Positions 8,395 to 16,060 of a stretch of 64,000 nt of DNA are shown here, one piece after another. The position numbers and the translations under genes are program-made. The notes under the pieces are model-generated. The model was not told the DNA's origin and searched no databases. It saw nothing but the letters and a program-made list of their open reading frames with translations. How positions within the stretch are numbered: the stretch's first letter is position 1; every line of letters begins with the position of its first letter. The stretch is from Pelomonas saccharophila_A (GTDB lineage: Bacteria > Pseudomonadota > Gammaproteobacteria > Burkholderiales > Burkholderiaceae_C), in assembly GCF_031458095.1 (NCBI RefSeq), contig NZ_JAVDXU010000002.1:1240001-1304000 (forward strand). Direction: 5' to 3'.

Positions 8395-10776
8395 ATGCAG
8401 AAGTTGACGCTGCGCGTGCGCGCTTTGGGAACGGGAATGCTGGCCGCGGCCGTGCTGACGGCTTGTGGCGGCGGTGGCGGCGACAGCACGCCCCCTCCGG
8501 CACCCGCCCCGACGGTCATTCCGGAAAACCTCGCCATCACCGTGCCGGCCACGTCCGAGTCGGCCACCGCGGTGGCCTTCGGCAACTCCGCCGGCGCTCT
8601 CACCGGGCTCAAGTACCAGTGGGACTTCGGCGACGGCAGCACCAGCACGGACGCAGCTCCCAGCCACAGCTTCGCCAGCGGTGGCGAATTCGAGGTGGTG
8701 CTCAAGGTCACCAACGAGGCAGGCAGCAGCCGCGAAACGCGCACCAAGGTCTCGATCACCAACATCGCCAACGTGCGCGGGCTGGAGTGCACCGGCGCTG
8801 CCAGCACCGGCTGGTGCTGGCAGAACCCCCGCCCGACGGGCAATCACGTCAACACGGTCTACTTCCTGAACGCCACGACCGGCTGGCGCGGTGGCGAGAG
8901 CGGTGAAATCTTCAAGACGACCGATGGCGGCAAGACCTGGGTTCGCCAGAGCACGGGCATCGACGCTCCCATCTACGGCATCAAGTTCTTCGATGCCCAG
9001 ACGGGCTGGGCCACGGGGGCCTTCGGCGCGCTGCTGCGCACGACGGACGGCGGCAGCACCTGGTCGGTGTCCAAGTTTGGCGAAGCGCCCTACTACCTGA
9101 GCAGCACCGACCTGGCCGCCATCACCGCCGTCGATGCCAAGACGGTCTATATCGGCCGAACCGGCATCGGCAACGGGGGCACCGGTCTGTTCTTCACCAG
9201 CAAGGACGGCGGCCTGACCTGGAAGACCATCAGCTCGACGCCGTTCCAGATCACCGCCAGCGGCAAGTTCTGGCTCATCCAGAACAACAGCGTCCGCGTG
9301 TCGACGGACGGTGGCCAGACCTACACCAGCTCACTCGATCTCAAGCTCCCGCCGACGTCTTCCTACTTCGAGGCTGCCACCATGCTGGCGCAGGACGACC
9401 AGCATCTCGTGGCCTACACGCGGACGTCCAGCTACGACTACACGACGTACCGCTACGTCTATGCCGAGACCGTGTACACGACGGTCGATGGTGGCGCGAA
9501 CTGGTCCACGGTGAACCTGCCGAGCGGGACGGCGGTGGGCATCCAGCGCCTGTATCAGGTCTCGGCTGACGCCAAGACGCTGGTGGCGAGTGGCAACAGC
9601 GGCATGATCCGCAGCACCGACGGCGGCATGACCTGGACGCCGCTGGCCGGACCCCCGGCCGAGCCCTACTACTACTCCTTCTCCTACATTTCGATCGGCG
9701 GCAGCGACATCATCGCCAACAACTACTCGACCATGTGGTTGAGCCGTGATGCGGGCCAGACCTGGGCCAAGATCAGCACGCCGGGTGGCGTGAACTCCTT
9801 TTCCTTCTCGAGCGACAGCTTCCGGCGCGTCGACGCCAGCAGCCTGCTCGCCTCGGACGGCCAGGGCGCGATGCACCTGAGCAAGGACAACGGCCAGACC
9901 TGGACCCAGGTCTATGCCGCGGTCGACAGCGGTTCGCCCTACTACTATGGCCAGTCGGCCGTGGTCGGCTTCGCCGATGCCAAGAACGGCTTCATGACCG
10001 ACGCTGCCAACAAGTCCTACGCGACCAAGGACGGCGGCATCACCTGGGAGCTCAAGAGCGTCGGCTTCAACGGCGCGCGCTCCATCCAGTTCGTCAACAA
10101 GCAGACGGGCTGGCTCGTCGGTGGCGATGGCCGCCTCTACAAGTCGACCGACCTCGGCCAGAGCTGGACGAACGTGGCGCTGGCATCCGGGGTGAGCCTG
10201 ACCGCCGCCAACTTCCAGACCGAACTGCTGGGCTGGTCGCAGCGCTATTCGGGGGCCCAGTTCGCCTACACGCGGGACGGTGGCAAGACCTGGACCGAGA
10301 TGAGCCTGCCCAATGGCGTGGTGACCATGCGCATGGGTGATCAGGCCTGGGTGGCGATTGGCGCCGCGGGTGCCGTTCATGTCTCCACGGACTCGGGCGC
10401 GACCTGGAATGCGGCTTACACCGGCACCGCCGCCACCCTCAATTCGCTGGCCTTCTCGGACGCCAAGACGGTGTGGGTCGTGGGTTCCGAAGGCACGCTG
10501 CTCAAGTCCGAGGATGCGGGCGGCAAGTGGACGCTGGTCAGGCTGCCGAGCAGCAATGGCACCTTGCGCAGCGTCCGCTTTGCCAATGCCAAGGTCGGCT
10601 GGATCGTGGGCGACGGCGGCCTGATCCTGGCCACGCAGGACGGCGGCAAGACCTGGCGTCAACAGCCCAGCGGCACCAGCCTGGGGCTGACTTCCGTCCA
10701 GGCGATCGACGCCAACACGGCCTGGATCACGGGCGTCAACGGCTTGCTGCTGGCCACCGGCAGCGGCGGCAACTGA
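8395..10776 (+). CDS. PKD plus Ycf48/BNR-repeat lipoprotein
   Basis: The 793-residue protein starts with a lipoprotein signal (LTACGGGGGD; Cys about 23) and a proline-rich linker. A PKD domain follows (about 45-125, with the hallmark YQWDFGDGS). The rest is a long beta-propeller-like region with about 14 Asp-box motifs of the type S/T-x-D-x-G-x-T-W, such as TTDGGKTW, SKDNGQTW and TQDGGKTW. Similar Ycf48-like repeats occur in photosystem assembly factors and in many secreted bacterial proteins. A surface-exposed binding role or glycan-related role is inferred only. The in-frame TTG at 8338 was rejected because it would bury the signal peptide. AGGGAGG is well placed before the ATG. Confidence 0.88.
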   Translation: MQKLTLRVRALGTGMLAAAVLTACGGGGGDSTPPPAPAPTVIPENLAITVPATSESATAVAFGNSAGALTGLKYQWDFGDGSTSTDAAPSHSFASGGEFEVVLKVTNEAGSSRETRTKVSITNIANVRGLECTGAASTGWCWQNPRPTGNHVNTVYFLNATTGWRGGESGEIFKTTDGGKTWVRQSTGIDAPIYGIKFFDAQTGWATGAFGALLRTTDGGSTWSVSKFGEAPYYLSSTDLAAITAVDAKTVYIGRTGIGNGGTGLFFTSKDGGLTWKTISSTPFQITASGKFWLIQNNSVRVSTDGGQTYTSSLDLKLPPTSSYFEAATMLAQDDQHLVAYTRTSSYDYTTYRYVYAETVYTTVDGGANWSTVNLPSGTAVGIQRLYQVSADAKTLVASGNSGMIRSTDGGMTWTPLAGPPAEPYYYSFSYISIGGSDIIANNYSTMWLSRDAGQTWAKISTPGGVNSFSFSSDSFRRVDASSLLASDGQGAMHLSKDNGQTWTQVYAAVDSGSPYYYGQSAVVGFADAKNGFMTDAANKSYATKDGGITWELKSVGFNGARSIQFVNKQTGWLVGGDGRLYKSTDLGQSWTNVALASGVSLTAANFQTELLGWSQRYSGAQFAYTRDGGKTWTEMSLPNGVVTMRMGDQAWVAIGAAGAVHVSTDSGATWNAAYTGTAATLNSLAFSDAKTVWVVGSEGTLLKSEDAGGKWTLVRLPSSNGTLRSVRFANAKVGWIVGDGGLILATQDGGKTWRQQPSGTSLGLTSVQAIDANTAWITGVNGLLLATGSGGN

Positions 10777-10784
10777 CGCCGCCG

Positions 10785-10814
10785 GCAGCGCTGCTTCAGC
10801 GGAAGTAGCGCTGC
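10785..10814. other. Inverted repeat between convergent genes
   Basis: GCAGCGCT at 10785-10792 pairs with AGCGCTGC at 10807-10814 around a 14-base loop. It sits between the stop codon of the Ycf48-like gene and the stop codon of the solute-binding protein gene, and overlaps the latter's last codons. There is no T-run, so factor-independent termination is doubtful, although a transcript-stabilising hairpin is possible. Confidence 0.3.
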
Positions 10815-11545
10815 CTCAGCCGCTCGTAGCGGCCGTCGCGCTTCATCGCGTCCAGCGCGGCCTGCAGGCGTTTGACCAGCGCCGGATCGGCCTCGGGGCG
10901 CAGGCCGTACCAGTAGGAGCGCGCCACGTCCAGCTCCATGACGGGCTGCAGGGCGGCGTAGTCCAGGTTGTGCTGGCGCATGGCCCAGGCGGCGGCCCAG
11001 TCCAGCAGCACGACGAACTCCATGCGGCTGGCCAGCAGCTTGCGCACATTGGTGGCGTCGTCCAGGCCATGCTCGAGCTCGACGCCGGGCCTCAGCCCGG
11101 CCGCCTGCAGCAGGCGGTCGGCCGCCGAATCCCGCACCACGCCGATGCGGCGTTCGCCCAATTCGCTGAGCTGCGGCAGGCTGAGCTCGGTGCGCTTGGC
11201 CAGGCGGTAGATCAGCACGCGGCGCGGTGCGATCGGCCCCACCCACTGGAACTGGGCCTCGCGTTCGGGCGTGCGGGTCAACGAGAACAGCACGCTGAGG
11301 GGGCTGGTCTCCGCCACCTGCATGGCCCGCTGCCAGGGCAGCACCTGCAACTCCAGGCGCAGGCTGGCACCGGCGGCCATCCGCTTCAGCAGCTCGACGC
11401 TGAAACCCTGTGGACGGCCCGCGTCCAGATAGTTCAGCGGTGCCAGGTTCTCGGTGATGCCCAGGAGCGCCGCCTCGTCGGCCGCAGCGGCGGCGAATCG
11501 CGCAGCGAGGAGGGCAGGCAGGGCAAGGCAGGAACGGCGTTTCAC
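10796..11545 (-). CDS. Periplasmic solute-binding protein, SBP_bac_3-like (paralogue 1)
   Basis: This 249-residue protein has a signal peptide (MKRRSCLALPALLAARFAAA) and an amino-acid-type periplasmic binding fold. The phrase RTPEREAQFQWVGPI, then RRVLIY and KRT, is nearly repeated in the protein at 15259-16011 (RLPEREnryrWVGPI, RRVgIY, qRT), so the two are clear paralogues. A C-terminal helix ALDAMKRDGRYERL is typical of the family. No permease or ATPase gene is nearby. It may feed a distant transporter or serve as a ligand sensor; the ligand is unknown. Confidence 0.85.
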   Translation of the reverse strand: MKRRSCLALPALLAARFAAAAADEAALLGITENLAPLNYLDAGRPQGFSVELLKRMAAGASLRLELQVLPWQRAMQVAETSPLSVLFSLTRTPEREAQFQWVGPIAPRRVLIYRLAKRTELSLPQLSELGERRIGVVRDSAADRLLQAAGLRPGVELEHGLDDATNVRKLLASRMEFVVLLDWAAAWAMRQHNLDYAALQPVMELDVARSYWYGLRPEADPALVKRLQAALDAMKRDGRYERLRQRYFR

Positions 11546-11652
11546 GACGGCAGGGCGAGGGCCGCGCGAGTCTAGGGCGCCCGCATAACAATCCTTTGCA
11601 ACCGGAGCAGGTGAGTGTGCGATTTCCCGCGCGCGCCGCGCCGGCGCCGGGC

Positions 11653-12021
11653 TCAGCTCGGCGTGGGCACGCCGGCCATGCGGTCGTGGGCGATGAAGAA
11701 CTGGCGTGCCATCGCCAGCATCTGGCCCTGGCTCAACTCGGCCGCGGGCCGGTAGTCGGCGATGTGCGGGGCCAGCTGGGGGCGATGGGCCTCCACATAG
11801 TGGCGGAACTGGCCGATCACCACGTGGGATCCGGTCACGAGCACCTCGGGCGTGTCCTTCACAGCCTGGCAGATGGCCTCGAACAGCGCATGCTCGGTGC
11901 GTTCGTCATGGCCGTGGGCGCGCCGGTCATGGGGTTCGATGCGGGCCGCATGGACCTGGTGGGCATCGAAATGCAGCACCTGGGCGTGGTGGTGGTCGAG
12001 GTGGACGACGGCGTGGAACAT
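11653..12021 (-). CDS. Host-attachment/eRF1-like 'translational machinery' protein
   Basis: This 122-residue protein begins FHAVVHLDHHHAQVLHFD and contains EPHDRRAHGHDERT and VLVTGSHVVIGQFRHYVE. That resembles the small betaproteobacterial proteins labelled 'translational machinery protein' or bacterial eRF1-like domains. It is very histidine-rich near the N-terminus, so metal binding is possible. It lies 18 bases downstream of the DksA-like zinc finger gene in the same direction and is probably its operon partner. The family assignment is from memory and function is unproven. Confidence 0.7.
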   Translation of the reverse strand: MFHAVVHLDHHHAQVLHFDAHQVHAARIEPHDRRAHGHDERTEHALFEAICQAVKDTPEVLVTGSHVVIGQFRHYVEAHRPQLAPHIADYRPAAELSQGQMLAMARQFFIAHDRMAGVPTPS

Positions 12022-12039
12022 GGAGAACTCCTGGTGATG

Positions 12040-12402
12040 TCAGTGAGGGGCCTCGGCCGCGGTCTGGCACTCGACGCAGCGCAGGGCCTGGGGCTGGCTT
12101 TGCAGCCGGTCGAAGGGGATGACGGCGGCGCAGTCGACGCAGCGGCCGTAGCCGGGCGTCTTCAGCCGCATCAGCGCGTCGTCGATGGCCTGCAGTTCCG
12201 CCAGCAGGTGGTCTTCGCGGGCCTGGTCGAGCTCGCGGTCGGACTCGTGTTCCTGCGGGTCGTCCTCGAGCAAGGCCGCGGCGTGGGCCAGGCGGTCGCT
12301 GCCGCCGCGTTGAGCCTGCAGGGCGGCCTGGGCGCGCTGCTGCGCCAGCTTCAGCGTGCTCTCCAGCAGCGCATGTTGTCCGGGTGTCAGGGCAGTGCTC
12401 AT
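12040..12402 (-). CDS. TraR/DksA-type zinc finger protein
   Basis: This 120-residue protein has an N-terminal coiled-coil-like alpha region (STLKLAQQRAQAAL to LQAIDDALMRL) and a C-terminal C4 zinc finger, GRCVDCAAVIPFDRLQ...CVEC. The arrangement matches short DksA/TraR relatives that insert into the RNA polymerase secondary channel and alter promoter response to stress or ppGpp. I chose ATG 12402 because AGGAGG lies 5-6 bases upstream; the frame otherwise extends 7 codons. It is probably the first gene of a two-gene operon with 11653-12021. Confidence 0.88.
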   Translation of the reverse strand: MSTALTPGQHALLESTLKLAQQRAQAALQAQRGGSDRLAHAAALLEDDPQEHESDRELDQAREDHLLAELQAIDDALMRLKTPGYGRCVDCAAVIPFDRLQSQPQALRCVECQTAAEAPH

Positions 12403-12526
12403 GAAACCTCCTTGGGCGCCCATGCTGGCACCGTGCGCCGCGCGCGGCCTTGAGCTGCATCAAACCGGGGCGATGGGAGAATCCCCTCCCCTTTGGCACG
12501 GGTCTGTCCGGCCCTCCAACGCGCTC

Positions 12527-13591
12527 ATGAGCTCCTCCCCCGCCGCGGCCTACACGGTCGCCGATTTCGATTTCGACCTCCCCCCCGAGCTGATCGCCCA
12601 GCACCCGGCCGCCGAGCGCAGCGCCTCACGGCTGCTGGACGCGACCGGCGCCGACCTCGTAGACCGCGTGTTCCGTGAGTTGCCGGACCTGCTGGACCCG
12701 GGCGACCTGCTGATCTTCAACAACACCCAGGTCATCAAGGCGCGCCTGTTTGGCGTCAAGGCGACGGGTGGTTCGGTGGAGGCGCTGGTGGAGCGCGTGC
12801 TGCCCGGCACCCGGGAGGTCTGGATGCATCTGCGTGCCAGCAAGGCGCCGAAGCCGGGCAGCCGGGTGCGCTTTGCCGACGCCTTCGACGCCGAGGTGCT
12901 GGGCCGCTGCGGGCCGGACAACGGCCTCTTCCATCTGCGCTTTGCCGGCGATCCCTTCGCGCTGCTGGAGGCCCACGGCCATGTGCCGCTGCCGCCCTAT
13001 ATCGCCCACGCCGACGGCGAAGACGATGTGCGTCGCTACCAGACGGTGTTCGCCAAGGAGCCGGGCGCCGTCGCCGCGCCGACCGCGGCCCTGCATTTCG
13101 ACGCGGCCCTGCTGGCCCGGCTGACCGAAGGGGGTGTGCAACAGGCCCATGTGACCTTGCACGTGGGCGCGGGCACCTTCCAGCCGGTGCGCGTCGAGCA
13201 GCTGGCCGACCACAAGATGCACAGCGAATGGTTCGAAGTGCCGCAGTCGACCGTGGACGCCGTGGCCGCCTGCCATGCACGTGGCGGCCGGGTCGTCGCC
13301 GTCGGCACGACGACGCTGCGCGCCCTCGAATCGGCCGCTCGCGGCGGGCAGCTGCTGGCGGGCTCGCGCGAGACCGACATCTTCATCACGCCGGGCTTCA
13401 ACTTCCGCGTCGTCGACCGCCTCGTCACCAACTTCCATCTGCCCAAGAGCACGCTGATGATGCTGGTCAGCGCCTTCGCGGGTTACGGGCACATCCGGTC
13501 GGTCTACGCGCATGCGATTGCGCAGCGCTACCGCTTCTTCAGCTACGGCGACGCGATGCTGCTTTCGCGCGCCCAGGCCACCCGGCCCTGA
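12527..13591 (+). CDS. queA: tRNA preQ1(34) S-adenosylmethionine ribosyltransferase-isomerase QueA
   Basis: At 354 residues this is full-length QueA, which transfers and isomerises the ribosyl moiety of SAM onto 7-aminomethyl-7-deazaguanine in the wobble position of tRNA, giving epoxyqueuosine. Family signatures include FDFDLPPELIAQHPA at the N-terminus, LLIFNNTQVIKARLFG, HVGAGTFQPVR and the C-terminal NFHLPKSTLMMLVSAFAG. The ATG at 12527 gives the conserved N-terminus; an upstream in-frame extension has no similarity to the family. The other queuosine enzyme here, tgt, lies 2.5 kb downstream on the same strand, separated by minus-strand genes. The 3' end overlaps the convergent YigZ-family gene by 49 bases. 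Confidence 0.97.
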   Translation: MSSSPAAAYTVADFDFDLPPELIAQHPAAERSASRLLDATGADLVDRVFRELPDLLDPGDLLIFNNTQVIKARLFGVKATGGSVEALVERVLPGTREVWMHLRASKAPKPGSRVRFADAFDAEVLGRCGPDNGLFHLRFAGDPFALLEAHGHVPLPPYIAHADGEDDVRRYQTVFAKEPGAVAAPTAALHFDAALLARLTEGGVQQAHVTLHVGAGTFQPVRVEQLADHKMHSEWFEVPQSTVDAVAACHARGGRVVAVGTTTLRALESAARGGQLLAGSRETDIFITPGFNFRVVDRLVTNFHLPKSTLMMLVSAFAGYGHIRSVYAHAIAQRYRFFSYGDAMLLSRAQATRP

Positions 13592-14148
13592 GCCGCTTCA
13601 TCGACGGCGGCCGTGAAGGCGGCGCGTGCCGTCACCGGCAGCGCGAAGCGCATGCTGACGCGGGTCTCGTGCCTCACGTCGACCAGTTGGGCACCATGCT
13701 GCTCGGCCAGGCGGCGCAGCCGCCCTTCCAGCTCATAGGGCAGCTCGCAGCCCAGTTCCACCTGGGCGACGCGTTCGATCTTTTCGGCCGTCAGCAGGGC
13801 CTGGGCGATGCAGTCGGTATAGGCCCGCACCAGGCCGCCGGCGCCCAGCTTGACGCCGCCCCAGTAGCGCACCGCGGTGGCCAGCACGCCGTCCAGGCCC
13901 TGGTGCCGCAGCACGTCCAGCATGGGTCGCCCGGCGGTGCCACCGGGTTCACCGTCGTCGTTGGCGGCCGAATGCCCGCCGGCCAGCAGGGCCCAGCAGA
14001 CATGCGCAGCGCCGGGATGGGCGGCGCGCAGTTCGGCCACGCGGGCCAAGGCCGCTGCGCGATCGGCGCAGGGCTCGACACGGCCGAGGAAGCGGCTTTT
14101 CTTGACGATGACTTCGTGCTCGGCCGGGGCGGCCAGGGTCAGGGGCAT
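13543..14148 (-). CDS. YigZ/IMPACT family protein
   Basis: This 201-residue protein belongs to the UPF0029 (YigZ/IMPACT) family. Seen are the N-terminal KKSRFLGRV, the central AANDDGEPGGTAGRPML and the YWGGVKLGAGGLVRAY block, followed by the C-terminal DUF1949-type ferredoxin-like domain. Family members are linked to translation and stress signalling, but no enzymatic reaction is established. Its last 49 bases overlap queA on the opposite strand. A copy of the dispersed 3'-end repeat lies upstream of it, but that repeat is oriented with the following minus-strand gene. Confidence 0.92.
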   Translation of the reverse strand: MPLTLAAPAEHEVIVKKSRFLGRVEPCADRAAALARVAELRAAHPGAAHVCWALLAGGHSAANDDGEPGGTAGRPMLDVLRHQGLDGVLATAVRYWGGVKLGAGGLVRAYTDCIAQALLTAEKIERVAQVELGCELPYELEGRLRRLAEQHGAQLVDVRHETRVSMRFALPVTARAAFTAAVDEAAQGRVAWARESSIASP

Positions 14149-14188
14149 GACGGGATTGTCCCCGCGCCTCGGCGGTCACATGAATTCT

Positions 14189-14384
14189 GCGGGCCGAGCG
14201 CCGGGCCGCTCCCTAGCCGGCCCGCGTGGGGCGATGTGATTGCCGGTCGAACCGGCAAGCATCGCCGTCCCATCGGGGGCTGAGGCCGGACACATAGTGC
14301 CCGGTGGGCAGGATGTGCCTGCCGAAGCACTGCGGGCACTGGTCGCAGTGCGGTCCCGGCCAAGGTACTCCTTGGACGAGGGGT
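14189..14384 (-). repeat. Dispersed 3'-end repeat, copy A (long, with inserted segment)
   Basis: This copy abuts the stop codon of the solute-binding protein gene at 14385 and reads in that gene's direction. Going 5' to 3' on the minus strand, it starts with a CCAAGG-x4-CCTTGG hairpin tail. It then carries an extra segment of about 65-70 bases not present in the other copies, followed by the central hairpin (TTGCCGGT paired with ACCGGCAA inside a GGCGAT/ATCGCC outer stem). It ends in the conserved GC block finishing CGGCCCGC. The inner-stem sequence differs from the other copies but is still paired. Confidence 0.85.
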
Positions 14385-15179
14385 TCACTCAATCGCCGCC
14401 GCCTTGGCGCCCTTCTCGCCCAGATGGCGCTTCAGGATCTCGTGAACCGTGCCGTCGGCGAGCATGGACTGCAGCGCGCGCCGCAGGCGCAGGCGGTCGG
14501 CCTCCGGCATGCTGTGCACCATGGCCAGGGCCACGGCATTGCGCTCGTTGGGTGTGACGTCCACCGGCACGAGTTCGTCCGGGTCGTCGAAGGCGGACTG
14601 CGCGATGCCCCAGCCGCTGGGCAGGGCCAGCAGGGCGTCCGCGCGGCCGGCCTTCAGCATGCGGGCGGCGGTCTTGAAGTCGCCGGCCTCGACCAGGCGG
14701 CCCTGGCCGCGCATGCGCGCGACCCAGGCGTCGATGGTGGGTCCGTGGGCATAGCCGCGCACGTCGAGCAGCTTCAGGCGGGGGTCGGCTTCGAAGGCGG
14801 CGATGCTGTTGATGCGCGCTGCCAGCTCGCGGCGCATCAGCACCTGGTAGCGGCCCTGGGCATAGGGCACCATCTCGGCGATCTCGCGGCGCTCGGGACT
14901 CATCAGCGCCGACAACGTCATCTGCACGCCGCCGCGCCGCATCTGGTCCCAGATGCGGATGCGCGATTCGACCACCGTGCGCAGTTCGCAGCCGGAGCGG
15001 CGCGACAACTCTTCGAACATTTCCTTGTCGATGCCGGCCGGTCCCGTCTTGGGATCCTCGTAATAGAAGCGGGCATAGGGGTAGAGCGCGGCCGTGTAGG
15101 GGCCGCAGGCCTGGGCGGCCAGGCCCGTTGCGGCGAGCATCAACCCTGAGAGCAGGGTGGGGATCGACGCCGGGTTCAT
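14385..15179 (-). CDS. Periplasmic solute-binding protein, SBP_bac_3-like (paralogue 2)
   Basis: This 264-residue protein has a signal peptide ending near AAQA-CG and a bilobed binding fold. The first lobe contains GPYTAALYPYARFYY and FEELSRRSGCELRTV; the second contains GYAHGPTIDAWV and RADALLALPSGWG. It is more distant from the other two solute-binding proteins here and lacks their RxPERE-x4-WVGPI phrase. No transporter partners are adjacent. I chose the ATG at 15179; the open frame extends 18 codons further upstream without signal-peptide character. The dispersed repeat begins directly at its stop codon. Confidence 0.85.
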   Translation of the reverse strand: MNPASIPTLLSGLMLAATGLAAQACGPYTAALYPYARFYYEDPKTGPAGIDKEMFEELSRRSGCELRTVVESRIRIWDQMRRGGVQMTLSALMSPERREIAEMVPYAQGRYQVLMRRELAARINSIAAFEADPRLKLLDVRGYAHGPTIDAWVARMRGQGRLVEAGDFKTAARMLKAGRADALLALPSGWGIAQSAFDDPDELVPVDVTPNERNAVALAMVHSMPEADRLRLRRALQSMLADGTVHEILKRHLGEKGAKAAAIE

Positions 15180-15258
15180 GGCAGGGTGGTGCGGTGTTGC
15201 CTGCAGACTAAGACGCCCTGGTCGGCGTGGCATTGAGGGCTACCCTGATGGCCCGGGC

Positions 15259-16011
15259 CTAGCCGGCTGGCAGGCCGTAGGCCTGCTTGATGCGCTCGAC
15301 GGCCCCGCTGCGGCGCAACTGGTCGAGGGCCCGCTGCAGGGCTTCGGCCGGCGCGGCGTCGCCGTCCAGGTGCAGGCCAAAGCTGTAGTCCACGCTGGCA
15401 TCCAGAACGGCCACTTCGCGGATGCGGTCCGGCGCCTCCTTCACCTGCTGCAGCTGCCAGTAGATGTTGAGGTCGCCGATCACCAGCAGGTCCATGCGCC
15501 CGGCCAGCAGCTTGCGCACGCTGGCCTCGTAGCTGGGCGAGACCTCCAGCTCCTTGTCCGGCTTCAGGCCCTCGGCCAGCAGTTGCTCCAGCGTGGCCGT
15601 GCCGGCCGTGGCGCCCACACGCAAGCCGTCGAGCTGGTGCAGGCCGCGGTAACGGATGTCCGTGCGTTGGCGCAGGCTGTAGATACCCACGCGGCGTGGC
15701 AGGATGGGGCCGACCCAGCGGTAGCGGTTCTCGCGCTCGGGCAGCCGGGCCAGCGGGAAGAGCAGGCTGCCGGGAGTATCGACAAAGGACTTTTCTGCCC
15801 GCAGCCGGGGCTGCAGGGCCAGGTTCAGCTCCAGCCCGGCCGTCTCTGCCATGCGGCGCAGCAGTTCGACGGCAAGGCCGCTCACCTGACCGTCCTGCTC
15901 GAAGCTCAGGGGCGGCAGGGCGTGGCAGAAGGCCGGCAAGGGAGCACGGGCCGCCGCTGCAGGCAGGGGCAGGCTCGCGGCAAGCGTGAGCAGGGGGCGA
16001 CGGCGCAGCAT
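15259..16011 (-). CDS. Periplasmic solute-binding protein, SBP_bac_3-like (paralogue 3)
   Basis: This 250-residue protein has a signal peptide starting MLRRRPLLTLAASLPLPAAA. It is the closest relative of the protein at 10796-11545, sharing RLPERE, YRWVGPILPRRV, QRT and VRKLLAGRMDLLV at corresponding places. The ATG at 16011 fits a signal peptide; an in-frame ATG 13 codons upstream does not. It diverges from tgt with about 49 bases between starts. No permease is visible, so it is another solitary binding protein with unknown ligand. Confidence 0.85.
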   Translation of the reverse strand: MLRRRPLLTLAASLPLPAAAARAPLPAFCHALPPLSFEQDGQVSGLAVELLRRMAETAGLELNLALQPRLRAEKSFVDTPGSLLFPLARLPERENRYRWVGPILPRRVGIYSLRQRTDIRYRGLHQLDGLRVGATAGTATLEQLLAEGLKPDKELEVSPSYEASVRKLLAGRMDLLVIGDLNIYWQLQQVKEAPDRIREVAVLDASVDYSFGLHLDGDAAPAEALQRALDQLRRSGAVERIKQAYGLPAG

Positions 16012-16060
16012 CGCGGGCCAGTGTAGGCGCGAGCCTCCCCGCTGCGACAATCACAGCCCC

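Noticed and set aside
14139..14388. Small minus-strand frames inside repeat copy A (for example one beginning MNPSSKEYLGRD)
   Set aside because: They lie wholly inside the non-coding repeat, and other copies do not keep the frame.
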